Numbered from the stretch's first letter, positions 26,763 to 36,186 are shown. The stretch: 64,000 nucleotides of DNA from JALYRV01 sp040902895 (GCA_040902895.1 JBBDWL010000024.1:1-64000), one strand, 5' to 3'. Made by a program: numbers and translations. Notes: generated by a model from the sequence alone, not told the origin.

Positions 26763-29504
26763 CTACTCCGCCCTCAATACCTCCACCGGCTGCACGCGCA
26801 GCGCGCGCAGCGCCGGACCGACGCATGCGAGCGCGACCATCACGACCAGCGTGAGCGTTGCACCCGCATAGACACCGGGCGACAGGCGCGACACCCCAAA
26901 GAGCATGCTTTCGACCAACCGGGTGGCGACGAACGCGAGGGCGAGGCCCGCTGCGACGCCTCCAACCGAGACGAGGACCGCGTAGCGAGCGACGAGACGA
27001 ATGATGTCGCGGCGTCCGGCGCCGATCGCCATGCGGATGCCGAACTCGCGCCGGCGCTCGAGGGTGGTCTGCGCTACCAGGCCATACAACCCGAGCGACG
27101 CCAGTACGAAGCCGAGGCCGCCCAGCAGACTCAGCATCCAGGCGAACAGCCGCTCCTGTGACAACCCGCGATCGACGTCCGTCTCGAGCGAGCGTACGGA
27201 CGTGACGGGGATGTTGCTGTTCGTGCGGCTGGCGATGGTGTTCGCGATCTCGCCGACTCGCGCGGCAGGCAGCGGGGAACGCACAAGGATAAAGGCGCTG
27301 TCCACCTGAGAGTAAGCATTCGCGATTGGCTGATAGAAAAATGGCGGCGCCACTGACGTGAGCCCATCGGACCTCACATCGCCCGCGACGCCCACGATTG
27401 TGAGGTTGGGACCCGGACGCGACGGCGAAATGGGAATGCGCAGGCCGCGGCCGACGACGTCGATCGTGCCGTAGAGCCGCATGGCGAGCGTCGCGTTGAC
27501 GATGACGGGAGGGTCTCCGCCGGGCTGAAGCGACTCTTCCGCCGTAAACGCACGCCCCCGCAGCATCGGAACGCGCATGACCGCGAAGTAGTCGTGTGTC
27601 ACCCTGTTGGAGTCTGCCTCGAGTCGCGTGCTCGAAGCCGCGCCGGGAGCGGACACGGCGCGGCCGCCGAAGCTGGACTCGAACGGCGAGGATGCCAGCG
27701 CGACGCCCTCGAATTCGCCGTGTGCCGAAAGCGATGCCAGCACCTCGCGGAAGTACTGGAGCGTGCGTGCCTGATCGAATCCATGCGTGCCTGGAGTGAC
27801 CCACATCGCGGTGAGATTCGCGGGCTCGAAGCCCAGGTCGATCGCGCGCAGGTTCCGGAGCGTCGTGACGAGGAGCAGCGCGCCGACCAGCAGCGTCAGG
27901 GAAAGGGCGAGCTGCGCGGAGGCGAGGGCGCCACGCAACGTCGGCGCACGCGTGGATGAACGCGTGCCGCCCGTGCCGAGCGAAACCAGCCTGTCGCGCA
28001 CTGCCAGCCAGGCCGGAGCCGCCGCGGCGAGGATCCCCGTCACGAGCGCTGCCCCCAACGTCACTGCCAGCACGCGGACGTCAATGGGGACCTGGACGCT
28101 CGTGCCGGGGGGCTGCGGAAACAGCAGCTGCTGCATGACCTGCTTCAAGCCGAGCGCGAGCGCGACGCCAAGCGCCGCGCCGGCGGCGGCCAGCAGGACA
28201 CCTTCCATCAGCTGGACCTGCACGAGGCGCGCGCGGCTCGCCCCAAGCGCTTTGCGAACCGCGATCTCCTGCTCGCGTCTGGTTGCCCGAAACACGAGCA
28301 GATTCGCGACGTTGGCACAGCCGAGCAGCAGCAACGTGGCGCCGATCGCGAGCATGATGGTTACGGTCCTGCGCGTCCGCTCGCGCCTCAGCGGGTTGAC
28401 GCCAAGACCCGGAAACACTCGCGCCTTGACGGTCGCGAACCTGCGGGTTCTCGCCGGCAGTTGGTGTGCGATGCCGCCAACGAGGACGTTGAGCTCGTTT
28501 TCCAAATCACTAAAGCTGCGCTCTGGCGCAACCCGCATGACAAACGAATAGAACGACCCCGGCTGGGTGGTGACCCCATAACGCATATAGGAATTGGCGG
28601 CCCCGGGAATCCACACGTCGACCGTTTGCGTTGGCGTCGTACCGCGGAACGCCGAGGGCGCAATACCGACGACCGTAAAGGGACGGCTGTTGAGAAGGAT
28701 GGTCTTGTCGAGCGCGGATTCGGGATCGCCGAATGCCGAGCGCGCCAGCCCCTCGCCGATGATCGCGACCGGCACGCCGGGCATGCGATCTTCCTCGGGA
28801 AGAAATGAACGGCCGGCGCGCAGCGGCACGCCGAGCACGTCGAAGAAGTTGGCCGTCACGACCCCCACCGGGGCCAGCAACGGCACACCGTCGGGAAACG
28901 ACAGACTCGCGGCGTTTTCCTGCACCCCGGCCACGCCCGACGCCGTCGTGGCGCGCGCGGAAACGGCGGAAAACTCGTCAGGCGTGAAAGAGGCGATACG
29001 CATCGATCCTTCCTCGTCGTTCCAGCTGCCGAACCACACAACGGCGAGGCGATCGGGACTTGTGACACCGGGATGCGGACGCCACATAAGCCAGTTGCCG
29101 ATGCTCACGATCGCCGTCGTCGGCCCAATGGACAGGGCCAGCGCCGCCACGACGGTCAGGGTGAAGGCCGGAGACTTGCGCAGCGTGCGCAGGGCGTAGC
29201 GCAGGTCTTGCCAGAGCGCGCCCAGCCACTGGCCGCCCGCCGGCGCACCCGGCGGCGGCAGCTGGAGCGGCGCGGGCCGCTCGAGGCGTGCAATCTCGCG
29301 GCCGAGTACATCCGCTTCATCCAGCTCTCGCCACGCATCAGCCTCCGCAGTCTCGTCGTCGCGTCCGAGCGCGCGCAGCTCCTGATAGCGATCCTCGAGG
29401 TGCTGCGCGACCTCTTCGACAATCTCTGCTTCGCGCGTGGGCGGCAGCTTCAGTGGCTCGAGCCGGCGATGAATCTCGGTCCGCCAATCAGGACGGTCAG
29501 TCAT
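26763..29504 (-). CDS. MacB-like ABC permease, ADOP type (third in padR operon)
   Basis: Large membrane protein of the acidobacterial duplicated orphan permease type. The ~913 residues begin with the soluble prefix domain (RTEIHRRLEPLKLPPTREAE, VEEVAQHLEDRYQELRALG). Two FtsX/MacB units follow, each a helix, a periplasmic MacB core and three helices. The first unit starts at LTVVAALALSIGPTTAIVSIGN and the last ends with VQPVEVLRAE. MALGCANVANLLVF- and FGIRMAIGAGRRD-type FtsX motifs are present. No ATPase gene is near, as usual for this type. The ATG at 29504 follows GGAGGGG at good spacing. It is the last gene of the operon, 24 nt after the second permease. Substrate unknown. Confidence 0.9.
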   Translation of the reverse strand: MTDRPDWRTEIHRRLEPLKLPPTREAEIVEEVAQHLEDRYQELRALGRDDETAEADAWRELDEADVLGREIARLERPAPLQLPPPGAPAGGQWLGALWQDLRYALRTLRKSPAFTLTVVAALALSIGPTTAIVSIGNWLMWRPHPGVTSPDRLAVVWFGSWNDEEGSMRIASFTPDEFSAVSARATTASGVAGVQENAASLSFPDGVPLLAPVGVVTANFFDVLGVPLRAGRSFLPEEDRMPGVPVAIIGEGLARSAFGDPESALDKTILLNSRPFTVVGIAPSAFRGTTPTQTVDVWIPGAANSYMRYGVTTQPGSFYSFVMRVAPERSFSDLENELNVLVGGIAHQLPARTRRFATVKARVFPGLGVNPLRRERTRRTVTIMLAIGATLLLLGCANVANLLVFRATRREQEIAVRKALGASRARLVQVQLMEGVLLAAAGAALGVALALGLKQVMQQLLFPQPPGTSVQVPIDVRVLAVTLGAALVTGILAAAAPAWLAVRDRLVSLGTGGTRSSTRAPTLRGALASAQLALSLTLLVGALLLVTTLRNLRAIDLGFEPANLTAMWVTPGTHGFDQARTLQYFREVLASLSAHGEFEGVALASSPFESSFGGRAVSAPGAASSTRLEADSNRVTHDYFAVMRVPMLRGRAFTAEESLQPGGDPPVIVNATLAMRLYGTIDVVGRGLRIPISPSRPGPNLTIVGVAGDVRSDGLTSVAPPFFYQPIANAYSQVDSAFILVRSPLPAARVGEIANTIASRTNSNIPVTSVRSLETDVDRGLSQERLFAWMLSLLGGLGFVLASLGLYGLVAQTTLERRREFGIRMAIGAGRRDIIRLVARYAVLVSVGGVAAGLALAFVATRLVESMLFGVSRLSPGVYAGATLTLVVMVALACVGPALRALRVQPVEVLRAE

Positions 29505-29528
29505 ACTCCCCTCCAACGGTGAGGCGCC

Positions 29529-32267
29529 CTACTCCGCGCGCAGAACTTCAACCGGTTGGACCCGCGTCGCCCGGCGGACAGGCGCCACGCACGCCAGCGC
29601 AACCACGGCCACCAGCGTGATCACAGCGGCAACATAGATCGCGGGATCGAGCCGAGTGACCCCGAACAGGAGGCGATCGACCGCTCGCGTCCCGATCCAC
29701 GCAAGACCGAGTCCCGCCATCACACCGCCCGCGGTTACGGCGAGCGCGTATCGAGCAACGAGGCGAGCGATGTCGCGCCGGGTCGCCCCGAGCGCGACGC
29801 GAATGCCGAACTCGCGCGCGCGCTCCGCCACGGTCTGCCCTACCAGTCCGTACAGTCCGAACGAAGCGAGCAGGAATCCCAGGGCCGCCAGCAGGCTCAG
29901 CACCCAGGCGAACAGGCGTTCCTCGGCAAGGCCGCGATCGATCCCGGACGTTAGGGGACGCGCGAAGACGAACGGCACACTGCTGTCGACGCGTGCCGCA
30001 ATCTCGCCGGCGATGTCGGCCACGCGGCTCGCCGGCAGGGCCGACTTGACCATGAACTGTCCGCGCGTCGCACCAAAGTCGTTCCGCCCAAGCGGCTGAT
30101 ACAGAAATGGCTCGGGCGTGCCCGTGATGTCGTTCCAGTGCGCGTCCTGGACGACGCCGATGATCAGGAGATCGCGGACGGGATTGGCACGGGTCCGCGC
30201 GAAGCGCACCGTCCGGCCGACGACGTCATGCGTGGCGTACAGCCGCATGGCGAGCGTCTCGTTCACCACAACCGGCGGATCGGCGCCGGGCGGCGCGAAT
30301 GACTCGTCTGACGTGAAGGATCGTCCGCGGAGCAACGGGGTCGCCAGGAGGTCGAAATAGGCCTCCGTGATGCCATTGGTGCGGACTTCCAGCAGGTCGT
30401 TCCCATCCGGTGGCTGAACGCGCACGATGCTTCCCGGTCCGAAGGGAGCTCGCTGGGCGAGCGTCACGCTGTCAAACTCGCCATGCGCCTGCAGGGCGGG
30501 CAGCACGGTTCGAAAATACTGAAGCGCGCGCTCTGGCGTATAACCATGACCGGCGAGGTCGACGGGCAGCACGGTGATGTCCGTTGGATCAAAGCCGAGA
30601 TCGACCGCACGCAGGTTCCTGAGCGTACTCACCAACAACAGCGCGCCGACAAGCAACATCAACGACAGCGCCAGCTGCAGCGCCGCGAGCGCCCCTCGCA
30701 AGGATGGCGCGCGCGTCGACGTGCGCGCGCCGGTTCGGCCGGTTGGCGACAGGACGCCGCCACGCGCTGCAAGCCAGGCCGGCGCCGCCGCCGACACAAC
30801 GCCCGCGAGGATCGCGGCTGCGGTCGTGGCCGCCATCACCCGGCCGTCAAGGGGCACCGCGAACGCGATGCCAGGCGGTTGCGGAAACAACAGGTGCTGC
30901 ATCAATTCCTTCAGGAAGACCGCAAGCCCTAATCCGACGGATGCGCCGCCGATCGCAAGCAGACAGGCCTCCATCACTTGGACCTGGACCACCCGGAGTC
31001 GTGTGGCACCCAGCGCCTTCCGCACCCCGATCTCATGCGCGCGCCGCGTCGTCCGAAGCACCAGCAGGTTCGCGACGTTCGCGCAGCCGATGAGCAGCAG
31101 TACGGCGCCCACGATCAGCATCGTGCGCACGGTCGCGCGTGTTCGCGCTCGTTGAAGCGGATGGACCCCAAGGCCGGGAAAGACGCGCGCGGACACATCA
31201 GTTGACCGATCGCTCGCCTCGGCGCGCAGCGCGCGAATCAGCCCGGTCAACTCACTCTCGACGGTGCTCGGGGCCGTACCCGGCGCCATTCGAATGACGA
31301 AGGTATGGAACGATGGCGACAGCGGCGTCGGCCAATGATTCATATACCCATACGCGGCGCCGGGAATCCAGACATCCACGGCTCCCATTGGTGACGTGCC
31401 GCCAAAAGCGGAGGCAACGACGCCAGCAACGGAGAAGGGCCGGCTGTTCAGCGAAATCGTCTTCGCCAGCGCCGCCTCGGGGGCGCCGAACGCGGACTCG
31501 GATAGCCTCTCGCTAATGATGGCGACGGGCGGGCCGGAGAGCCGGTCTTCCTCGGGGAGAAACGCCCGGCCGGCGCGCATCCGCACGCCCAGCACGTCAA
31601 AGAAATTCGCGGTGACGTTGGCTGTGGCTGCCATTCGAGGCATTACGCCGTGAACTGACAAGCTGGCAGACATCTCCTGCCCGCCGGCAATGCCCACGGT
31701 GGTGGTCGATCGTGTGGAGATCTCCTCTATTTCTCCGTATGAGAGACCGGATACTCGCACGCTAGTCCCGGCCTCGTTCCATCGTCCGACCCACACCTCC
31801 GCGAGCCGGCCGGAATCGGTGACGCCCGGGTGCGGCCGCCACAGCAGCCAGTTGCCGATACTGAGAATGGCGGTCGTTGGTCCGATCGACAAGGCGACTG
31901 CGAGCAGGACGGTCAGCGAGAACCCCGGCGACCTGCCGAGCGTCCGGAGCGCATAGCGCACGTCCTGCCAGAAGGCGCCAAGCCAGCGACCGCGAGGCGG
32001 GGCGCCCGGCGGCGGCAGATTCAGCGGCGCTCGCGCCTCGACGCGCGCGACCTCGCGGCCGAGGACGTCTGTTTCATCGAGCTCGCGCCAGGCGATGGCA
32101 GCGGCGTCTTCATCCGAACGCCCGCTCGCGCGAAGCTCGCGATACCGATCGTCGAGGTGCTGCGCGACTTCTTCGACGATTTCCGCCTCGCGCGTCGGCG
32201 GCAGCTTCAGTGGCTCGAGCCGCCTCCGGATTTCATCGCGCCACTCCCGGTTCGACAGCCCGCTCAC
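29529..32267 (-). CDS. MacB-like ABC permease, ADOP type (second in padR operon)
   Basis: A ~912-residue paralogue of its two neighbours. It has the soluble prefix (WRDEIRRRLEPLKLPPTRE), then two MacB-like periplasmic cores set among about eight membrane helices, and FtsX motifs GCANVANLLVLRTTRRAHEI and FGIRVALGATRRDIARLVARY. The start is a GTG at 32267 (VSGLSNREWRDE) whose GTGA overlaps the stop of the upstream paralogue, showing translational coupling; the longer open frame upstream has no homology. A 40-nt segment encoding part of the first helix is identical to the same place in the upstream gene, pointing to recent duplication or gene conversion. Confidence 0.9.
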   Translation of the reverse strand: MSGLSNREWRDEIRRRLEPLKLPPTREAEIVEEVAQHLDDRYRELRASGRSDEDAAAIAWRELDETDVLGREVARVEARAPLNLPPPGAPPRGRWLGAFWQDVRYALRTLGRSPGFSLTVLLAVALSIGPTTAILSIGNWLLWRPHPGVTDSGRLAEVWVGRWNEAGTSVRVSGLSYGEIEEISTRSTTTVGIAGGQEMSASLSVHGVMPRMAATANVTANFFDVLGVRMRAGRAFLPEEDRLSGPPVAIISERLSESAFGAPEAALAKTISLNSRPFSVAGVVASAFGGTSPMGAVDVWIPGAAYGYMNHWPTPLSPSFHTFVIRMAPGTAPSTVESELTGLIRALRAEASDRSTDVSARVFPGLGVHPLQRARTRATVRTMLIVGAVLLLIGCANVANLLVLRTTRRAHEIGVRKALGATRLRVVQVQVMEACLLAIGGASVGLGLAVFLKELMQHLLFPQPPGIAFAVPLDGRVMAATTAAAILAGVVSAAAPAWLAARGGVLSPTGRTGARTSTRAPSLRGALAALQLALSLMLLVGALLLVSTLRNLRAVDLGFDPTDITVLPVDLAGHGYTPERALQYFRTVLPALQAHGEFDSVTLAQRAPFGPGSIVRVQPPDGNDLLEVRTNGITEAYFDLLATPLLRGRSFTSDESFAPPGADPPVVVNETLAMRLYATHDVVGRTVRFARTRANPVRDLLIIGVVQDAHWNDITGTPEPFLYQPLGRNDFGATRGQFMVKSALPASRVADIAGEIAARVDSSVPFVFARPLTSGIDRGLAEERLFAWVLSLLAALGFLLASFGLYGLVGQTVAERAREFGIRVALGATRRDIARLVARYALAVTAGGVMAGLGLAWIGTRAVDRLLFGVTRLDPAIYVAAVITLVAVVALACVAPVRRATRVQPVEVLRAE

Positions 32268-34996
32268 TCCGCCCTCAGCACTTCCACCGGCTGTACCCTC
32301 AGCGCGCGCAATGTCGGCGCGATACAGGAGAGCACGACGACCATGACGAGCGTGGCGACTGCCGCGACATAGGCCATCGGATCGAGTCTCGACACGCCGA
32401 AGAGCATGCTCGACACCATGCGTGTGCCGAACCATGCCAGGCCCAATCCGGCGACCACTCCGCTCACCGAGACCATCAGCGCATACCGAGACACGAGGCG
32501 AACGATCTCGAGACCGCTTGCGCCAATCGCCATGCGGATGCCGAACTCGCGACGGCGCTCCGTTGTCGTCTGCGATACGAGCCCGTAGAGGCCAAGCGAT
32601 GCGAGAACAAATGCGAGCGCGGCCATGAGACCGAACAGCCAGGCGAACACACGCTCCTGCGACACCTGCCGGTCGAGATCCATCGTTAGTGGCCTTACGA
32701 AGGCGAACGGCACACGGCTGTCGATGCGGGATGCGATGGAGCTCGCAATCCGGCTGACCTGCGCGGATGGGAGCCCAGAGCGGATCACGAACGAGGCTCG
32801 CATCGAGACCAGATCGTCGCGGCCAAACGGGTGGTAGACAAAAGGCTCAGGAGCTTCGGTGATCCGGCGCGCGCGTGTGTCGCGCGCAACGCCGATGATG
32901 GGCAGGTCACGTGTTGGATGCGCCAACGTTCGCGGAAATCGCAGTCTTCTGCCGACGACATCGATCGTGCCGTACAGGCGCTCGGCGAGGGTCTCGTTGA
33001 CGATGACCGGTGGATCGCCGCCGGCGGCAAATGATTCCTGGCGGGTAAACGGCCGGCCTCGAACGATGGGAATCGACATCACCGTGAAATAGTCGTGAGT
33101 CACACCGTTCGAGCCTGCCCTTACGGGCGCGGCCTGGTCGCCGTCCGGTGATGTGACCCGTTCGTAGTGGGACGAGAACGCCGGCTCGGCGGCAAGCGTC
33201 ACACCCGCAAACTCGCCCTGCGCCTCGAGCTCAGACAGCACGGTGCGGTGGTACTCGAGGGCGCGCTCGAACGAATAGCCGTGCGAATTGAGATCGATCG
33301 GCAGTGCCGTGACATTTTGCGGATCGAAGCCCAAATCGACTGCCCGCAGGTTTCTCAGCGTGGTCACGAACAACAGTGCGCCGACGAGCAGCGTCAGCGA
33401 CAGCGCGAGCTGCAGGGCGGCCAGGCTGCCGCGCAGTCTCGGCGCGCGGGCCGATGCCCGCAGGCCGGACCGCCCGATTGATCCCGCGCCGCGACCGGCG
33501 GCCGCTATCCATGCCGGTGCGATGGAGGCGACCAGCCCCGACACGATCGCGGCGGCGGCCGTGACCGCGAGGATCCGTCCGTCGATCGGCACAGTGAATT
33601 CGACACCTGGCGGTCGGGGAAACAGCAGGTGATGAATCAGCTGCTTCAGCAGAAAGGCCAGTCCCAATCCGACCGCCGCGCCGCTCAGGGCGAGGATGCA
33701 ACTCTCGACCAACTGCGCCTGTACGAGTCGGACGCGTGATGCGCCAAGCGCCTTGCGCACGGCGATTTCATTCTGCCGTCGGGTGGTTCGGAACAGCAGC
33801 AAATTGGCAATGTTCGCGCAGCCGAGCACAAGCAGCGCGCCTCCAATCAGCAACATGATGCGAACCATCTTCTGCGTACGTGGCCGCGCGAGCGGCTCGA
33901 CGCCCAGGCCAGGGAACACGCGTGCCTGCACGGCCTTGAATCGGGCGTTCTCTTCCGACACATCCACTAAGTGTTGAACCAAGCCGTTCAGCTCGCTTTC
34001 GAGACTTTGGAATGTTGCGCCTGGCGCGAGGCGGACGATGAAGGAATAGAACCTCGCGGGCGCGGGACGATCCGAATGGCTCACATAGCCGAGCGTCGAA
34101 CCCGTAATCCAGACGTCGACCAGTGACATCGGGGAAACACCCTTGAACTCCGGCGCGGCAACGCCGACGACGGTGAAGGGCCGGCTGTTGAGGAACACGG
34201 CCTTTTCGATCGCGGCCTCGGGGCCCCCGAAGGCAGAGCGCGCAAGACCGTCGCTGATGATGGCCACCGGTGTGCCGCCAAGACGGTCTTCTTCCGGCAG
34301 GAACCTGCGCCCTGCCGACAACCGCACGCCCAGCATGTCGAAGAGATTCGCGGTGGCATGCGACATTCCGACCGTTCGAGGCGCGGCCCCAGGAATCGCC
34401 AGGCTAACCGACCTCTCCTGCCCGCCGGCAATGCCAGCCGCAAGCTGCGCACGTCCAATGGCATCGTCCAGATTTTGGTACGTCAGCCACGACGGACTCA
34501 TGCCAGTCTCGTCCCAACGGCCGAACCACACGACGGCCAGCCGATCCGGCTCCGCGATGCCTGGAGGCGGACGCCAAAGCAACAGGTTGCCGATACTGAG
34601 GATGGCGGTCGTTGGTCCGATCGACAGAGCGACCGCAAGCAGGACGGTCAGCGAGAACCCCGGCGACCTGCCGAGCGCGCGAACGGCGTAGCGTGCGTCC
34701 TGCCACAAGGCGCCGAGCCAGCGGCCGCGCGCCGGGGCGCCGGGCGGCGGCAGGTCCAGCGGCGCGGGACGCTCGACTCGGGCGACTTCGCGCCGGAGCA
34801 CGTCGGTCTCATCCAGCTCACGCCACGCATCAGCCGCCGCGGTTTCGTCGTCGCGCCCGCTCGCGCGTAGCTCCTGATACCGATCCTCGAGATGCTGCGC
34901 GACTTCCTCGACGATCTCCGCTTCGCGCGTCGCGGTCAGATCCAGCGGCTCGAGCCGCCTGCGAATCTCATCGCGCCAGTCGGGACGGTCAGGCAT
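32264..34996 (-). CDS. MacB-like ABC permease, ADOP type (first in padR operon)
   Basis: A ~910-residue protein with the same order as its paralogues: prefix domain (PDRPDWRDEIRRRLEPLDLTATRE), first helix LTVLLAVALSIGPTTAILSIGN, first MacB core, helix triplet with GCANIANLLLFRTTRRQNEI, second core, and final helix triplet with FGIRMAIGASGLEI. The ATG at 34996 overlaps the padR stop by 8 nt. Members of this family are annotated as efflux or antimicrobial-peptide permeases by similarity to MacB, but they lack a cognate ATPase and have no proven substrate. Confidence 0.9.
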   Translation of the reverse strand: MPDRPDWRDEIRRRLEPLDLTATREAEIVEEVAQHLEDRYQELRASGRDDETAAADAWRELDETDVLRREVARVERPAPLDLPPPGAPARGRWLGALWQDARYAVRALGRSPGFSLTVLLAVALSIGPTTAILSIGNLLLWRPPPGIAEPDRLAVVWFGRWDETGMSPSWLTYQNLDDAIGRAQLAAGIAGGQERSVSLAIPGAAPRTVGMSHATANLFDMLGVRLSAGRRFLPEEDRLGGTPVAIISDGLARSAFGGPEAAIEKAVFLNSRPFTVVGVAAPEFKGVSPMSLVDVWITGSTLGYVSHSDRPAPARFYSFIVRLAPGATFQSLESELNGLVQHLVDVSEENARFKAVQARVFPGLGVEPLARPRTQKMVRIMLLIGGALLVLGCANIANLLLFRTTRRQNEIAVRKALGASRVRLVQAQLVESCILALSGAAVGLGLAFLLKQLIHHLLFPRPPGVEFTVPIDGRILAVTAAAAIVSGLVASIAPAWIAAAGRGAGSIGRSGLRASARAPRLRGSLAALQLALSLTLLVGALLFVTTLRNLRAVDLGFDPQNVTALPIDLNSHGYSFERALEYHRTVLSELEAQGEFAGVTLAAEPAFSSHYERVTSPDGDQAAPVRAGSNGVTHDYFTVMSIPIVRGRPFTRQESFAAGGDPPVIVNETLAERLYGTIDVVGRRLRFPRTLAHPTRDLPIIGVARDTRARRITEAPEPFVYHPFGRDDLVSMRASFVIRSGLPSAQVSRIASSIASRIDSRVPFAFVRPLTMDLDRQVSQERVFAWLFGLMAALAFVLASLGLYGLVSQTTTERRREFGIRMAIGASGLEIVRLVSRYALMVSVSGVVAGLGLAWFGTRMVSSMLFGVSRLDPMAYVAAVATLVMVVVLSCIAPTLRALRVQPVEVLRAE

Positions 34997-35333
34997 GTTC
35001 GCCTCCGACCACCTGACCGATGGCCTTGACGAAGGCCGCGAAGCCGCTGCGCTGCGCGGCAAGCACCTTGCGGCCGACGGGCGTGAGCTTGTAGAGCCGG
35101 CGGCGGCGCTCACCCGCCTTCTCCGTCCAGCGCCCGTCGATCCAACCGCGCTTCTCGAGGCGGTAGAGCAATGGATAAAGCGACGCCGCATGGAACTTGA
35201 GCGCGCCCGATGAGCGCTGTTCGATCAGTTTCGCGATGTCGTAGCCGTGGCGTGCGCGCGTTTCCACGAGCGACAGGATCAGCAGCTCCGCGCTGCCCTT
35301 CTTCAACTCCCGTGAACCATGGAGGAGTGACAT
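34989..35333 (-). CDS. PadR family transcriptional regulator
   Basis: A 114-residue winged-helix protein of the short PadR type common next to ADOP permeases: LKKGSAELLILSLVETRARHGYDIAKLIEQ, FHAASLYPLLYRLEKRGWIDG, then the wing RRRRLYKLTPVGRKVL and one dimerisation helix. It is the first gene of a four-gene minus-strand operon and overlaps the first permease by 8 nt, so it most likely represses its own operon. The ATG at 35333 lacks a ribosome site. A perfect 14-bp palindrome lies 8 nt upstream of it. Confidence 0.94.
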   Translation of the reverse strand: MSLLHGSRELKKGSAELLILSLVETRARHGYDIAKLIEQRSSGALKFHAASLYPLLYRLEKRGWIDGRWTEKAGERRRRLYKLTPVGRKVLAAQRSGFAAFVKAIGQVVGGEHA

Positions 35334-35341
35334 ATGTGGGA

Positions 35342-35355
35342 CTGATATATATCAG
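35342..35355. promoter_or_regulatory. Perfect palindrome CTGATATATATCAG, putative PadR operator
   Basis: CTGATATATATCAG is a perfect 14-bp inverted repeat in an otherwise GC-rich 88-nt region between padR (minus) and the antitoxin gene (plus). Its TATATAT core can also act as the padR -10 box, so a bound dimer would block padR transcription. AT-rich dyads next to padR are typical of autoregulation; binding is inferred. Confidence 0.6.
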
Positions 35356-35408
35356 GCGGCGCCGCCGGCGCAAGTGGCGAGGGGCTCCAACCGGCACACG
35401 AAGTGTGC

Positions 35409-35414
35409 TACAAT
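35409..35414 (+). promoter_or_regulatory. -10-like TACAAT before the antitoxin gene
   Basis: TACAAT lies 7 nt before the ATG at 35422, inside the direct repeat GTGCTACAATGTGCTACATG. No ribosome site lies between, so a leaderless transcript is likely. Confidence 0.5.
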
Positions 35415-35421
35415 GTGCTAC

Positions 35422-35739
35422 ATGCCACGCTACAAGATTCGCAACCCTGAAAAGAGTGTCGGCGTTCGCGAGCTCCGGCAGAACCTGTCCGTGTATCTCG
35501 AGCGCGTGAAGAAGGGCGAAGCTCTGACGGTGACAGACCGCGGCCAGGAGGTCGCCATCCTGCGGCCCATGCCGAAGACGAACAGCCTCATCGATCGTCT
35601 GGTCGCCGAGGGACGGGCGACCCCGGCCAAGCGACATATCCGCGACGTCATCGAGCATCTGCGGAAGGTGCGCCAGCCCTGGCAGGGCGACAAGCCTGTC
35701 AGCGAAGTACTCGACGAAATCCGCGAAGACCGGTTTTAG
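35422..35739 (+). CDS. Type II antitoxin, Phd/YefM family
   Basis: A 105-residue protein with the Phd/YefM N-terminal DNA-binding fold: VGVRELRQNLSVYLERVKKGEALTVTDRGQEVAILRPMP. The C-terminal part is expected to wrap the toxin. The ATG at 35422 gives the usual short N-terminus; an ATG at 35413 would overlap the -10-like hexamer. The VapC-type toxin gene follows 3 nt later. Such antitoxins usually repress their own promoter, and the GTGCTACA direct repeat at the promoter is a possible site. Confidence 0.9.
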   Translation: MPRYKIRNPEKSVGVRELRQNLSVYLERVKKGEALTVTDRGQEVAILRPMPKTNSLIDRLVAEGRATPAKRHIRDVIEHLRKVRQPWQGDKPVSEVLDEIREDRF

Positions 35740-35742
35740 CGC

Positions 35743-36153
35743 GTGGCAGGAAACGCCTATGTCGACTCCTCGGCCCTGCTGAAGCTGGCTTTCCCCGACG
35801 CCTACACGCCGGCACTCGAAGCAGACCTGAGCGCTCGAGATGGCCTCTTGTCATCGCGACTCACCGCGATCGAGTGCGGTCGAACGTTGCGCCGCGAAAC
35901 CCGGCGCAAGCCTCTCTATACGCTGGAAGATCTCCTCGAGGGAGTTGTACTCCTGGAAATCACACCCGCCATCGGCGAGCGCGCGAGCGACGTGCCGCCC
36001 CCCGTGCTGCGGTCTCTCGACGCGATTCATCTCGCCACGGCGCTATCGCTCGAAGACCCGTCGCTCGAACTCATCACCTACGATCACCGTCTCGCCGATG
36101 CCGCTCGCGCCCACGGCCTGACCGTCGTCCAGCCGGGGGTCACGCAGGCCTGA
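35743..36153 (+). CDS. PIN-domain toxin (VapC-type ribonuclease)
   Basis: The 136-residue PIN domain has the four expected acidic residues: D8 in YVDSSALLKL, E44 in TAIECGR, D93 in SLDAIHLATAL and D114 in LITYDHRLADAA. The GTG start lies 3 nt after the antitoxin stop, as in an ordinary toxin-antitoxin operon. VapC toxins cleave tRNA or rRNA and are held inactive by the partner. The gene ends inside a perfect inverted repeat, GCAGGCCT-GA-AGGCCTGC. Confidence 0.92.
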   Translation: MAGNAYVDSSALLKLAFPDAYTPALEADLSARDGLLSSRLTAIECGRTLRRETRRKPLYTLEDLLEGVVLLEITPAIGERASDVPPPVLRSLDAIHLATALSLEDPSLELITYDHRLADAARAHGLTVVQPGVTQA

Positions 36154-36162
36154 AGGCCTGCG
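36143..36162. terminator. Inverted repeat at the end of the toxin gene
   Basis: CGCAGGCCT-GA-AGGCCTGCG, with perfect 9-bp arms, covers the last codons and stop of the toxin gene. It lacks a T tract, so it is either a weak terminator or one of the short palindromic repeats scattered in this genome. Confidence 0.45.
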
Positions 36163-36171
36163 CTGCCGCGA

Positions 36172-36177
36172 TAGAAT
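36172..36177 (+). promoter_or_regulatory. -10-like TAGAAT before alaS
   Basis: TAGAAT lies 9 nt before the GTG start of alaS, with no ribosome site between; a leaderless or near-leaderless transcript is suggested. Confidence 0.45.
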
Positions 36178-36186
36178 CTAACGATC

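Noticed and set aside
35422..36153. Mobile element carrying the toxin-antitoxin pair
   Set aside because: No integrase, transposase, terminal repeats or target duplication is visible. The only repeat is a short inverted repeat at the toxin 3' end.
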